Shown here: positions 33,870-42,692 of the stretch, one piece after another
Layout of the letters: each line of letters starts with the position of its first letter
Position numbering within the stretch: the stretch's first letter is position 1
From: Bacillus sp. OxB-1
Lineage (GTDB): Bacteria; Bacillota; Bacilli; Bacillales_A; Planococcaceae
NCBI RefSeq assembly: GCF_000829195.1
Contig: NZ_AP013294.1
Location: forward strand, 1,189,001-1,253,000
Reading direction: 5' to 3'
Length of the DNA: 64,000 nucleotides
Notes under the pieces: generated by a model
Told to the model about the DNA's origin: nothing
The model's database searches: none
Seen by the model: the letters and a program-made list of their open reading frames with translations, nothing else
Translations under genes and position numbers: made by a program

Positions 33870-35084
33870 ATGAAGAAATTACTTTTGCCATTTCTAATGG
33901 CTATCTTGGCGGCATTGCTTCTTGCAGCATGCGGCAGTGATTCAGGCGCCGGTACAGAGAAAGAAGAAGGCGGTTCGACAGGCGGCAGCGAGGGTGCTGG
34001 AGAAGTAACTGAATACAAAATCGGGGCGATTTATTCCAAAACAGGCCCGAACAGTCCACTTGGTGAGCCGGAGTGGAACGCAACAAAATTAATAGAGGAA
34101 AAAATCAATGCTGAAGGCGGCATCAACGGTGTGCCCTTGAAAATCATCCTTGCAGATGATGAGTCCAGCCAAGAAAAAGCGACACAAGAAGCAAACCGTC
34201 TGATCAATGACGAAAAAGTCATCGCGATTCTAGGTTCTTCGGGTAGTGGTGAAAGTTTGGCGATGAAAGGAATTGCCATGCAGCAACAAGTGCCGATGGT
34301 CTCAGCGGCAGCTAGTGCTCATGTTGTTGAACCTGTAGAAGATTCAAAGTGGGTATTTAAAACACCTCAATCTGATAAACTTGCAGTAGAGCGGGTATAT
34401 ATGTATTTGAATGAACAAGGAATCGGCAAAGTCGGTTTGATTACGGACTCCAACGCATTCGGTTCAAGTGGTCTTGAATATCTAGAGGCTTTGGATCAAG
34501 ATTATGACATTGAGATCGTGGCAAAAGAAAGCTTCAACACACAAGACCCAGACATGAGTGCGCAATTGACAAAAATCAATAGTGCAGGTGCAGAGGCTAT
34601 CATCGTTTGGGGAACAAACCCAGGCCCAGCAGTTATCGCAAAAAATACGCGTGATCTAGGTATCGACCTTCCGATCATCGGAAGCCATGGGATTGCAAAC
34701 CAGAACTTCATTACACTAGCGGAAGCAGCAGCGGAAGGTGTTGTAATTCCAACTGGTAAGCTTCTATTCCCAAGTGAAATTCCTGCAGACGATCCGCAGT
34801 ATGATGTTATTTCTACATTCTACGAAGAGTATACTGCGAAATACAGCAGCGAACCAACTAACTTCGGTTCATACGGATATGATAATATCATGCTTGTAAT
34901 CGAAGCGTTGAAAAACGGTGCAACAGACCGCGAATCAATCCGCGACTACTTGGAAACAAACATTAATGATTGGGTCGGAACGACAGGAGTATTCAACTTC
35001 ACGGCAGAAGACCACAACGGCTTGACGCCGGACAGCTTGGTCATGGCAGTTGTCAAAGACGGAAAATGGACGTTTCTTGAGTAA
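33870..35084 (+). CDS. ABC transporter substrate-binding lipoprotein (LivK family)
   Basis: A 404-residue lipoprotein: signal helix, lipobox LAAC, Gly/Ser/Glu-rich linker, then a type I periplasmic-binding fold beginning YKIGAIYSKTGPNSPLGEPE. Family marks include LADDESSQEKATQEANRLI and GSSGSGESLA. It captures the ligand for the preceding permeases. Start 33870 has GGGGGA 6 bp upstream; a TTG one codon earlier is possible. Aromatic acid or branched-chain substrates are both compatible; the paa context favours the first. Confidence 0.88.
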   Translation: MKKLLLPFLMAILAALLLAACGSDSGAGTEKEEGGSTGGSEGAGEVTEYKIGAIYSKTGPNSPLGEPEWNATKLIEEKINAEGGINGVPLKIILADDESSQEKATQEANRLINDEKVIAILGSSGSGESLAMKGIAMQQQVPMVSAAASAHVVEPVEDSKWVFKTPQSDKLAVERVYMYLNEQGIGKVGLITDSNAFGSSGLEYLEALDQDYDIEIVAKESFNTQDPDMSAQLTKINSAGAEAIIVWGTNPGPAVIAKNTRDLGIDLPIIGSHGIANQNFITLAEAAAEGVVIPTGKLLFPSEIPADDPQYDVISTFYEEYTAKYSSEPTNFGSYGYDNIMLVIEALKNGATDRESIRDYLETNINDWVGTTGVFNFTAEDHNGLTPDSLVMAVVKDGKWTFLE

Positions 35085-35100
35085 ATCAGTAGAGTGACAG

Positions 35101-35132
35101 AACGAGGTGCTTTCGCAAGCGCCTCGTTTTTC
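35101..35132 (+). terminator. terminator of the paaK-liv operon
   Basis: AACGAGGTGCTT-TCGC-AAGCGCCTCGTT followed by TTTTCG. Confidence 0.9.
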
Positions 35133-35222
35133 GTTTGGGGGAGTCAAAGGTGGGAGACTGACACAATCACAATTCATCTCCTGGACAACCCTATTATATA
35201 GTAGAGATTTGATCGGAAAGAA

Positions 35223-35424
35223 AGGGGCTGTCCAGAAAGTGGATTTTCCGGTTAAACACACAAAAAGCAAGGGCTCTGGTCGCTTTCCGCGGGCCAGCCG
35301 ACGAGCCTCCTCCGGCTTACAGCCGTGCGGGGGTCTCGTCGGTCGGCTTTCCCGCAGGAGTCTCACGGCGCCCTTGCTTTTTGCTAGTATCCAACTCTGT
35401 GCCTGGACTTTTCGGACAGCCCCT
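35223..35424. repeat. palindromic interspersed element, copy 1
   Basis: Outer arms AGGGGCTGTCC (35223) and GGACAGCCCCT (ending 35424) enclose an inner block (35262-35382) bounded by AAAAAGCAAGGGC / GCCCTTGCTTTTT and rich in GC (GGTCGCTTTCCGCGGG, TTTCCCGCAGGAG). The inner block is nearly identical, in reverse orientation, to 46405-46526. It may act as a strong bidirectional terminator. No coding content. Confidence 0.85.
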
Positions 35425-35427
35425 CGA

Positions 35428-35877
35428 TCAGTTTTCCACAGGAACAAAGTATTCGTTTTTCCGATAAACCATAGCCTGCATAGTGGCGATCAATTCTTTT
35501 CCGTTAGTGATTTCAATCGTATACCAGGCGAGGCGATGGTTGCGTTTGTCTTCGCGGGCCGTTGCGGTAAGTTTCTCTCCGGCGAAGGCTGCCGACATGA
35601 AATTCATCGTCGTCGTTACACCAACCGCCGTTTTTCCGTATGAGTTGCTTGCCACGGCGAATACGTAGTCAGCCAATGAGAAAAGAACTGCACCGTGTAC
35701 GGTGTTGTGGGCATTGACCATGTCTTTGGTTGGCACCAATTCGGCAGTAGCGCTTCCAAGGCCTAGGTCGACTAATTTCATGCCCAGATATTGTGCATAA
35801 GGTTCCTGCTCAAGAAATGAACGGATCTCTTCATAATGTTGTTCGTGTATTTCTGTTTCGTCTATACGTTTTGTCAT
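35428..35877 (-). CDS. PaaI-like hot-dog thioesterase
   Basis: A 149-residue hot-dog fold protein. The motif NAHNTVHGAVLFSLADYVFAVA carries the HG and Asp that define PaaI-type acyl-CoA thioesterases. PaaI rescues CoA from stalled phenylacetyl-CoA derivatives and this gene sits between the paaK-liv block and paaABCD, so that role is likely. Start 35877 (MTKR) follows AGGAAG at 8 bp; a GTG nine bases upstream is in frame. It is leftward, alone in the paa region, with a cre-like site about 40 bp before it. Confidence 0.82.
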   Translation of the reverse strand: MTKRIDETEIHEQHYEEIRSFLEQEPYAQYLGMKLVDLGLGSATAELVPTKDMVNAHNTVHGAVLFSLADYVFAVASNSYGKTAVGVTTTMNFMSAAFAGEKLTATAREDKRNHRLAWYTIEITNGKELIATMQAMVYRKNEYFVPVEN

Positions 35878-35914
35878 TCGATCCACTTCCTATCTTTTAT
35901 TATAAAAATTCAAT

Positions 35915-35928
35915 GGAAAGCGATTACA
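35915..35928. promoter_or_regulatory. cre-like CcpA site near the thioesterase gene
   Basis: GGAAAGCGATTACA differs from the cre consensus TGAAAGCGNTWWCA at the first base only. It lies 38 bp upstream of the leftward thioesterase gene. The rest of the gap to 36162 is AT-rich with no gene seen. Confidence 0.5.
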
Positions 35929-36162
35929 TTTAAAAAAAGAAAAACACCTCTCTCTTGTACATGCTGGTATAATATACTACAAAAATTGAACGGTACGGAA
36001 AAAACAGATATATTATACTCTAAAACAGTACCATAAATGATTCATAATGTGAATAAGATTCAGTCAATTACTTAAAAGCTTATACATAAAAGATGGTTTT
36101 AAGCATCTAGTAAAGGATATAAAAGAAGCTTCGAAACGTTAGAGAGTATTCAGAAACTAGTG

Positions 36163-36191
36163 TTGACAGTGAAGAAAGAATAGTTTAAAAT
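36163..36191 (+). promoter_or_regulatory. promoter for ferredoxin reductase gene
   Basis: TTGACA (36163-36168), 17-bp spacer, TAAAAT (36186-36191); about 100 nt of leader follow. Confidence 0.8.
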
Positions 36192-36293
36192 ACTTTATAT
36201 CACAGGAATTGCAATACCCGTTTAAATTCTGTTATACGAGGGTAAATAAAGGACACGAACATACACAAAAAATTGGAAAAGAGGGATTGTTTC

Positions 36294-37316
36294 ATGCAAG
36301 AAGAACAGATCTTCGACGTGACGGTAATAGGAGGCGGTCCGGTCGGATTATTCACGGCTTTTTACGCGGGAATGCGAAAAATGTCGGTCAACCTGATTGA
36401 AAGCCTACCACAATTGGGTGGTCAGCTTTCTGCATTATATCCAGAAAAATTCATTTACGATATCGCTGGATTCCCGAAAGTCAGCGGACAGGAGCTAATC
36501 GACAACCTAGTCGAGCAAATGTCTCAATTCAATCCGACGATCACTTTGGAGCAAGACGTTCAAGAAGTTGAGAAATTGGAGAACGGCGTGTTCAAGTTAA
36601 CGACAAACCGTGAAATCCACTATTCCAAAGCGATTATCATCACGGCTGGGAACGGTGCTTTCCAACCGCGGAAGATTGAGTTGGACGGCTCGGAAAAATA
36701 TGAAGGCAAAAACCTTCATTACTTCATTAAAGATTTGAATCAGTTCGCGGGCAAAAATGTCCATGTATACGGCGGAGGCGACTCGGCGGTTGACTGGTCC
36801 CTCATGTTGGAACCGATTGCAGAAAAAGTGACACTTATCCATCGTCGCGATAAATTCCGTGCGCATGAAGCAAGTGTTGAAAACCTCATGAAATCGAAAG
36901 TTGAAGTGAAGACTCCTTACGTTCCTATCGGTTTCGTCGGCGAAGAAGGAATTGAAAAGGTTGTCTTGGAGAAAGTGAAAGCGGACGTCACAGAAGAAGT
37001 GGAAGTCGATGATGTAATCGTCAACTACGGTTTCGTCTCCTCTCTTGGCCCGATTGCTGATTGGGGATTGGAAATTGAAAAAAATAGCATCGTAGTAAAC
37101 TCCAAAATGGAGACGAACATCGAAGGAATCTATGCAGCTGGTGACATTTGCACATATGAAGGAAAAGTGAAATTGATTGCCAGCGGTTTCGGCGAAGCAC
37201 CGACCGCAGTCAGCAATGCGAAAGTCTACATCGACCCGACGGCGAGAGTTCAAGCGGTTCACAGTACGACGCTCATGGAGCAAAAAGAAAACAAAAAAGT
37301 AAAAGTCGGACAATAA
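36294..37316 (+). CDS. ferredoxin-NADP reductase, YumC type
   Basis: A 340-residue thioredoxin-reductase-like flavoprotein without the redox cysteine pair. FAD motif GGGPVGLF (about 12-19), NADPH motif [10 protein letters not shown] (about 160) and the second FAD motif [11 protein letters not shown] near the C-terminus. YumC-type enzymes pass electrons from NADPH to ferredoxin. Start 36294 follows GAGGGA; the frame opens at a TTG 21 bp earlier. The next gene, 36 bp downstream, is a ferredoxin, and paaABCD follows without paaE, so the pair may power the epoxidase. Confidence 0.92.
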   Translation: MQEEQIFDVTVIGGGPVGLFTAFYAGMRKMSVNLIESLPQLGGQLSALYPEKFIYDIAGFPKVSGQELIDNLVEQMSQFNPTITLEQDVQEVEKLENGVFKLTTNREIHYSKAIIITAGNGAFQPRKIELDGSEKYEGKNLHYFIKDLNQFAGKNVHVYGGGDSAVDWSLMLEPIAEKVTLIHRRDKFRAHEASVENLMKSKVEVKTPYVPIGFVGEEGIEKVVLEKVKADVTEEVEVDDVIVNYGFVSSLGPIADWGLEIEKNSIVVNSKMETNIEGIYAAGDICTYEGKVKLIASGFGEAPTAVSNAKVYIDPTARVQAVHSTTLMEQKENKKVKVGQ

Positions 37317-37592
<276 letters not shown>

Positions 37593-37650
37593 GTTGCAAC
37601 CATAACACAAAGCTGAGACCTTTCTTGATTTGAGAAATACAGGATAGGCC

Positions 37651-37729
37651 CGACCCGCCTTTTGTAAAAGAGGCGGGATTGCTATGCACTGATGTTCCCC
37701 TGTGCTCCGTTCAAGGGTGAACGGAGCAT
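37651..37729 (+). terminator. two hairpins after the ferredoxin gene
   Basis: CCCGCC...GGCGGG at about 37657-37680 and the perfect 11-bp stem TGCTCCGTTCA-AGGG-TGAACGGAGCA at 37703-37728. Neither has a strong T-run, so termination is likely but not certain. They separate the ferredoxin unit from the paaA promoter. Confidence 0.55.
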
Positions 37730-37765
37730 AAGGCGTTTAATTGAATATACTAGTGTAGAAGCATT

Positions 37766-37779
37766 TGAAAGCGCTTGCC
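37766..37779. promoter_or_regulatory. cre site upstream of paaA
   Basis: TGAAAGCGCTTGCC matches the CcpA site core TGAAAGCGNTWWCA except near the 3' end. It lies about 40 bp upstream of the paaA -35 box, suggesting carbon catabolite control of the paa operon. Confidence 0.65.
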
Positions 37780-37819
37780 GAAAAATGGGCAATTGGCAGC
37801 TATATTTGTCAGAATACAT

Positions 37820-37882
37820 TTGCTTTGTATAGCGTAATGTACTATACTAAACTTATATATAACGATAAGTAGTCATGTCGTT
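37820..37882 (+). promoter_or_regulatory. paaA promoter and candidate operator
   Basis: TTGCTT (37820-37825), 17-bp spacer, TATACT (37843-37848). Just after the expected start point AACGA (37861) and TCGTT (ending 37882) form an inverted pair, related in sequence to the paaK operator arms (AAACG/CGTTT) but with wider spacing. Confidence 0.7.
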
Positions 37883-37945
37883 TGGATGTTGTTATACCAA
37901 GTGAAGGCATATTGAATACAATCAATATGAAGGAGGAAAACAAAG

Positions 37946-38899
37946 ATGGTTACATTGACAACGATGACAGAAGAAGAAAAAATGGCGCGCTTCATGGAGC
38001 GCATCGAAGCGGGAGAGAAGATTGAAGCGGATGATTGGATGCCGGACGATTACCGTGAAACACTCATCAAATTGATCTCCATGCACGGTATCAGTGAAAT
38101 TATGGGAGCGCTTCCTGAAAAAGAATGGGTTCCTAAAGCGCCTTCCCTATATCGTAAACTTGGCATCATGGCAAAAGTCCAAGACGAAATGGGCCATGGC
38201 CAGCTTCTACTTCGCGTAGCGGAAGATTTGATGAAACCTTACGGCAAGACACGCGGCGATCTCATGCAAGATCTTTTCAACGAAGATCTGAAATTCCACA
38301 ACGTCTTCCATATGGAAACGAAAACATGGGCGGACGCTGGATTGATCGGTTGGCTCGTAGACGGGGCAGCGATCATTTCCCAAACGAATATGCTTGGTGC
38401 TTCTTACGGTCCATATGCAAAAGCATTACAGCGGATCTGTGCAGAGGAAGTTTTCCACGCACAGCATGGCGAGGCAATCATCATGGCATTGGCAGAAGGT
38501 ACGGAAGAACAAAAAGCGATGATTCAAGATGCGTTGAACCGCTGGTGGCCATCCCTTCTTATGTTCTTTGGCCCAGCGAGCAAATCGACGACAGGCAGCT
38601 CGAAACAGGATACGACGATCAAATATAAAATCCGAATCAATACGAACGAGGAATTGCGTCAAAGCTTCCTGGATAAATATATCCCAAGGATCCTGTCTCT
38701 CGGCCTGACAATCCCTGATCCGACACTTCACTACGACGAAGAGAAAGGCGAATGGGTCTATGAGCAGCCTGACTGGAATGAATTCAAGAAAATCATCGGC
38801 AACCAAGGACCGAGATCACAGGCTCGCCTGAATTTGCGACGCTCTTCATATCAAAATAACGCATGGGTACGTGAAGCGTTAGCTGCGGTAGTAAATTAA
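37946..38899 (+). CDS. paaA: 1,2-phenylacetyl-CoA epoxidase, catalytic subunit A
   Basis: A 317-residue di-iron oxygenase subunit. Two ExxH-type iron motifs are visible, DEMGHGQLLLR and CAEEVFHAQHGE, in the ferritin-like helical bundle. PaaA inserts one oxygen atom into the ring of phenylacetyl-CoA together with PaaB and PaaC. AAGGAGGAAA precedes the ATG. First gene of the paaABCD operon behind a clear promoter. Confidence 0.96.
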   Translation: MVTLTTMTEEEKMARFMERIEAGEKIEADDWMPDDYRETLIKLISMHGISEIMGALPEKEWVPKAPSLYRKLGIMAKVQDEMGHGQLLLRVAEDLMKPYGKTRGDLMQDLFNEDLKFHNVFHMETKTWADAGLIGWLVDGAAIISQTNMLGASYGPYAKALQRICAEEVFHAQHGEAIIMALAEGTEEQKAMIQDALNRWWPSLLMFFGPASKSTTGSSKQDTTIKYKIRINTNEELRQSFLDKYIPRILSLGLTIPDPTLHYDEEKGEWVYEQPDWNEFKKIIGNQGPRSQARLNLRRSSYQNNAWVREALAAVVN

Positions 38900-38926
38900 C
38901 GGGACGTTAAGGGAGGAAAGAAGATT

Positions 38927-39274
38927 ATGTCAGAGAAAACTTTTTATCAGGAATTTGAAGTGTTCAGCAAGAGAACACCGACTTCCTCATTTCAACATCA
39001 ATTTGACCTATTGGCTCCAAACGAAGATATGGCTCTCATCTTGGCGCAAGAGAACTTCATGCGCCGGGAGCCTGTAGTTGATATCTGGGTCGTCAACAAG
39101 AAAGACGTACGGAAAATGGATGAAGAGGAGAGATTGTCTCTTCAACGTTTGGATAATAAAGATTACCGGACTACGAAAGGGTACGGATATCTTCGTAAAA
39201 AATGGCGTGAGTACGAACAAGGCATGCTGGACGAGAAGGAAATACTGTCATGGGCGGGAGGAAGAAAGAAATGA
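38927..39274 (+). CDS. paaB: 1,2-phenylacetyl-CoA epoxidase subunit B
   Basis: A 115-residue small subunit with the PaaB pattern (FEVFSKRTPTSSFQHQF near the N-terminus, then LAQENFMRREPVVDIWVV). It bridges PaaA-PaaC heterodimers in the epoxidase complex. The C-terminal tail is longer and more charged than in E. coli PaaB (95 aa). Its stop overlaps the paaC start by four bases (ATGA at 39271), indicating coupled translation. Confidence 0.94.
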   Translation: MSEKTFYQEFEVFSKRTPTSSFQHQFDLLAPNEDMALILAQENFMRREPVVDIWVVNKKDVRKMDEEERLSLQRLDNKDYRTTKGYGYLRKKWREYEQGMLDEKEILSWAGGRKK

Positions 39275-40083
39275 GCAATACGGAAAAAGTACTAACTACA
39301 GAAGAGAAAGACGCACTAAAAGCACTTTTATTCCAACTGGCTGATGACGACTTCCTGTTTTCTTATCGTGCATCCGAATGGCTTGGCTTGGCTCCACACA
39401 TCGAGGAGGACGTGGCATCTTCTTCCATCACGCAAGACACGATGGGCCATTCGGCAATGTACTATAAACTATTGGAAGACCTTGGTGCAGGGAAAGCGGA
39501 TGATTTGGCTCATCTGCGCCCAGCGGGAGAGAGACGCAACAGCGTATTGGTGGAACGTGTAAACGGAGAAGGCTATTACATGGAGACGCCGCAATACGAC
39601 TGGGCGTATACAGTCGTAAGAAGTTATTTCTACACGCAAGCGAAAAAAGTGAAAATCGATTCTTTGCGCACAAGCGCTTACGAGCCATTAGCGGACATAG
39701 CTATCAAGGCGAATATGGAACTCTATTATCACTTGATGCATTGGAAGCTTTGGTTCGAGCAGCTTCTCAGCTCAACAGATGACGCGAAGAACCGGATGAA
39801 GCAAGCGATCGAATTGGTCGTTCCGGATTTCGGCGACGTGTTCTCTTACGGAAATGAAAAAGAAAACATTGAAAAAGCAGGATTCATTGCATCGGAAGAA
39901 GAATTGAAAGCTAACTGGGTTGCTGCACTTACCCCTGTTTTCGAGAAATTAGGACTCGATCTTCCGACAATCCCTGCAAAACCTGAAATGAATGGCCGTA
40001 ACGGCGAACATACAAAAGACTTGGAAGATGCTATTGCAACACTTTCCGAAGTCTATCGATTGGACACTACAACTGCCTGGTGA
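39271..40083 (+). CDS. paaC: 1,2-phenylacetyl-CoA epoxidase subunit C
   Basis: A 270-residue structural homologue of PaaA with degenerate iron ligands (QDTMGHSAMYY in place of the first ExxH), as expected for the non-catalytic partner. The segment DFLFSYRASEWLGLAPHIEEDVASSSITQD region is typical of PaaC. Start 39271 overlaps the paaB stop and follows GGAGGAAG; the open frame from 39250 lies inside paaB. A 211-bp gap with a repeat element follows before paaD. Confidence 0.94.
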   Translation: MSNTEKVLTTEEKDALKALLFQLADDDFLFSYRASEWLGLAPHIEEDVASSSITQDTMGHSAMYYKLLEDLGAGKADDLAHLRPAGERRNSVLVERVNGEGYYMETPQYDWAYTVVRSYFYTQAKKVKIDSLRTSAYEPLADIAIKANMELYYHLMHWKLWFEQLLSSTDDAKNRMKQAIELVVPDFGDVFSYGNEKENIEKAGFIASEEELKANWVAALTPVFEKLGLDLPTIPAKPEMNGRNGEHTKDLEDAIATLSEVYRLDTTTAW

Positions 40084-40090
40084 TTAACTG

Positions 40091-40275
40091 AATTCAGCAA
40101 AACCCTTCTGCTTCTGCAAGTGGTAAGGTGGACGTATGGACGGCTCGAATTTAGTATGTTTCAGATCCTGCTGAATTTAGTTAATGCCTCCGGCGGATGT
40201 CACAGATTTTTAAGGGAGCTTTTCGAGCAAGCTCGAAAAAATCTGGACGCAATTACGCCGAGGCGTAATTGATCT
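40091..40275 (+). repeat. folded intergenic element between paaC and paaD
   Basis: AATTCAGCA (40091-40099) and TGCTGAATT (40169-40177) form an inverted repeat 87 bp across, the same span as at 5331-5417. It is followed by GCCTCCGGCGGATGTCA, GATTTTTAAGGGAGC, the hairpin TTTTCGAGC-AA-GCTCGAAAA and AATTACGCC/GGCGTAATT. The right part recurs at 27.1 kb. It interrupts the otherwise tight paaABCD operon; no terminator T-run is present. Confidence 0.8.
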
Positions 40276-40294
40276 ATAGAAAGAGGTGTCCGTA

Positions 40295-40795
40295 ATGGTA
40301 CTATCTACAAATCCGGAGGTTGAGGCAGTGCTCCAAGTTCTTGGGACTGTCAAAGACCCGGAAATCGATACGGTAAGCATTGTGGATCTTGGAATGGTAG
40401 AGAAGGTCGAGACGGAAAACAATAACGTCACTGTGACTCTATTGCCGACATTTTTAGGCTGCCCAGCGCTTGAAATCATTCGGGAGAACACTAGAAAAGC
40501 TGTCTCAGCGCTTCCTGACGTGGGGGAAGTGACGGTGGACTTCATCTATAGTCCACCTTGGACTTCGGACCGCGTGACGGAACAAGGACGTGCGGGGCTG
40601 AAAGAGTTCGGTATTGCAGCCCCTCCACGTCACATCGAAGAAGACGGTTCGTGGCATGTGGATTGCCCATATTGTGAATCGACGTATGTGACGATGGAAA
40701 ATATTTTTGGCCCGACTGCTTGCAGAAGCATTTTATATTGCAAAAACTGCAAAACCCCTTTCGAGGCGATGAAACCTGTTTCAACATTAATGTAA
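40295..40795 (+). CDS. paaD: PaaD, DUF59/SufT-like iron-sulfur assembly factor
   Basis: A 166-residue protein: a MIP18/SufT-like (DUF59) domain at about 1-100 with the conserved TFLGCPALE, then a zinc-finger-like tail with CPYC and CKNC pairs (about 125-160), the PaaD layout. PaaD is needed for epoxidase activity in vivo and is thought to help iron-sulfur cluster assembly on PaaE. As paaE is missing here, the ferredoxin upstream could be the client. Start 40295 follows AAGAGG at 8 bp; a GTG at 40286 is less likely. Confidence 0.93.
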   Translation: MVLSTNPEVEAVLQVLGTVKDPEIDTVSIVDLGMVEKVETENNNVTVTLLPTFLGCPALEIIRENTRKAVSALPDVGEVTVDFIYSPPWTSDRVTEQGRAGLKEFGIAAPPRHIEEDGSWHVDCPYCESTYVTMENIFGPTACRSILYCKNCKTPFEAMKPVSTLM

Positions 40796-40809
40796 AACGG
40801 AGGAGAACA

Positions 40810-41112
40810 ATGGCTAAACTGATCGCTCTTTACAAACATCCAGAAAACAAGGAAGAATTCGACGAACACTATTTCAATGTTCACGGCCCGATCACTGCTA
40901 AGATTCCGGGATTGCGTGAAATGAAAGTGACAAAATTCAACGGAACTCCAATGGGTGGAGAAGCTCCATACTATTTAATGTGCGAAATGATTTACGATGA
41001 CATGGAATCACTTCAGGCAGGACTTCGTTCCGACGAAGGAAAGGCATCCGGCAAGGACTTGATGGGCTTTGCTGGTAAACTGGTAACATTGATGATCGGC
41101 GAGGACAGCTAA
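40810..41112 (+). CDS. EthD-family protein
   Basis: A 100-residue dimeric alpha-beta barrel protein of the EthD family (AKLIALYKHPENKEEFDEHYFNVHGPITAKIPG region with the conserved His). EthD-like proteins recur in aromatic and ether degradation clusters and in Gram-positive paa operons; the exact role is unknown. Start 40810 follows GGAGAAC. Its stop overlaps the next ATG (TAATG at 41110), so it is firmly part of the operon. Confidence 0.85.
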   Translation: MAKLIALYKHPENKEEFDEHYFNVHGPITAKIPGLREMKVTKFNGTPMGGEAPYYLMCEMIYDDMESLQAGLRSDEGKASGKDLMGFAGKLVTLMIGEDS

Positions 41113-41888
41113 TGAGCGGTTATGAGTTCATTGAGACGTCGGTTGACAATATGACAGGTGTCATCGAACTCAATCGGCCGCGTCAATATAATTCAATCAA
41201 CCGTAAAATGGTAAGCGAAATCTTACATGCCATGCAAACGTTTGACCAGGATGACGAAGTGCGCGTCATCCTGGTTGCTGGCAAAGGGAAGGCTTTCTCC
41301 GCAGGTGCCGATATCGATGAGATGGCGGAAGCCGATTCCATGAGCTTGGAATTATTGAACCAATTCGAGGATTGGGATCGCTTGGCCCTCATCAAGAAAC
41401 CGGTCATCGGTGCAGTCCATGGCTTCGTATTCGGCGGGGGCTTCGAACTGGCTCTTTGCTGTGACGTGATCTTGGCGGCAAAAGGAACGGAGTTTTCATT
41501 CCCGGAAGTGAGCCTTGGCGTCATGCCGGGTGCAGGCGGGACACAACGGTTGACGAAACTGGTCGGCCGGGCGAAAGCAATCGAATGGTTGTGGACGGGA
41601 GAACGGATTCCAGCAGAAGAGTTGTTGAAATATGGGGCTATCAATCGGATCGTTTCACCGGAAGTTCTACGGGAAGAAGCTCTTCGATTCGCAAACCGGA
41701 TCGCCAAGATGCCGCCTCTTTCCCTTCGGTTGATCAAAGACTCGGTGAATAAGGCAGTCGATTATTCACTGTATGAAGGAATGCAGTACGAACGTAAGAA
41801 CTTCTATTTATTATTTTCTTCGGAAGATCAAAAAGAAGGTATGAACGCCTTCATTGAAAAGAGAAAACCGAATTACAAAGGGAAATGA
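41112..41888 (+). CDS. paaF: enoyl-CoA hydratase, PaaF-like
   Basis: A 258-residue crotonase with both hydratase glutamates, in FGGGFELALCCD and FPEVSLGVMPGAGG. In the paa pathway PaaF hydrates 2,3-dehydroadipyl-CoA. Translationally coupled to the EthD gene and 15 bp before paaG. Another hydratase-like paralogue is encoded at 46.6 kb, so the two names could be swapped; one of them may instead serve in oxepin-CoA ring opening. Confidence 0.8.
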   Translation: MSGYEFIETSVDNMTGVIELNRPRQYNSINRKMVSEILHAMQTFDQDDEVRVILVAGKGKAFSAGADIDEMAEADSMSLELLNQFEDWDRLALIKKPVIGAVHGFVFGGGFELALCCDVILAAKGTEFSFPEVSLGVMPGAGGTQRLTKLVGRAKAIEWLWTGERIPAEELLKYGAINRIVSPEVLREEALRFANRIAKMPPLSLRLIKDSVNKAVDYSLYEGMQYERKNFYLLFSSEDQKEGMNAFIEKRKPNYKGK

Positions 41889-41903
41889 TGGAGGTGCGGC
41901 TTC

Positions 41904-42677
41904 GTGTTCGAAACGATTACGTATGAGATAAAAGACGGTGTAGCATGGCTTACGATGAACCGGCCAGACAAATTAAACGCATTTATCGCCCAGATGAACC
42001 GTGAGATCAAAGATGCCATTCGATCGGCTTCTCAGGATGAGTCGGTGCGCTGTATTGTTCTGACAGGTGAAGGCCGTGCCTTTTGTTCTGGACAGGATCT
42101 TTCGGAAGTGACGGAAGACATGGATTTGGGACAAGTATTGCGGGATCACTACGGGCCTATGATACTTCAAATCGAAAAATGTGAAAAACCGATCATCGCA
42201 GCCATCAATGGCGTGGCGGCGGGGGCTGGCTTCAGTCTGGCCCTGGCATCCGATTTCCGTCTCATTTCAGAACGTGCCAGCTTGGTAAACGCATTCATCC
42301 ATGTTGGATTGATTCCGGATTCGGGGAATCTGTATTACTTAACACAACTGGTCGGTCCTGCAAAAGCAGCCGAACTTTCAATCCTCGGGGAGAAAGTGAC
42401 AGCTGACCAAGCGGTTGAGTGGGGCTTGGCCAACCGCAAAATTGCGGAAGAGGCGTGGGAAGAGGAAGTTACTGCCTTCGCAGCACGCATTGCGGCTTTG
42501 CCAACGAAGACAATCGGTTTGATCAAACGCGGACTGAAAGATGCAGCGGCACTTCCTTTCGAGACTTTCCTGGAAAGGGAAGCGGAGGGACAACGGATCG
42601 CAGGCCTTACGGAAGATCACCGCGAAGGCGTCACTGCATTTTTGGAAAAACGGAAGCCTGTATATAAAGGAAAATAA
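41904..42677 (+). CDS. paaG: 1,2-epoxyphenylacetyl-CoA isomerase
   Basis: A 257-residue crotonase of the PaaG branch. The first hydratase Glu is absent (AAGAGFSLALASD) and the second is replaced by the isomerase Asp in VGLIPDSGN, the hallmark of PaaG. It converts the ring epoxide to oxepin-CoA and can also shift double bonds. GTG start at 41904 follows GGAGGTG. Located directly between the PaaF-like and aldehyde dehydrogenase genes. Confidence 0.92.
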   Translation: MFETITYEIKDGVAWLTMNRPDKLNAFIAQMNREIKDAIRSASQDESVRCIVLTGEGRAFCSGQDLSEVTEDMDLGQVLRDHYGPMILQIEKCEKPIIAAINGVAAGAGFSLALASDFRLISERASLVNAFIHVGLIPDSGNLYYLTQLVGPAKAAELSILGEKVTADQAVEWGLANRKIAEEAWEEEVTAFAARIAALPTKTIGLIKRGLKDAAALPFETFLEREAEGQRIAGLTEDHREGVTAFLEKRKPVYKGK

Positions 42678-42692
42678 GAGGAGGATCTATTC

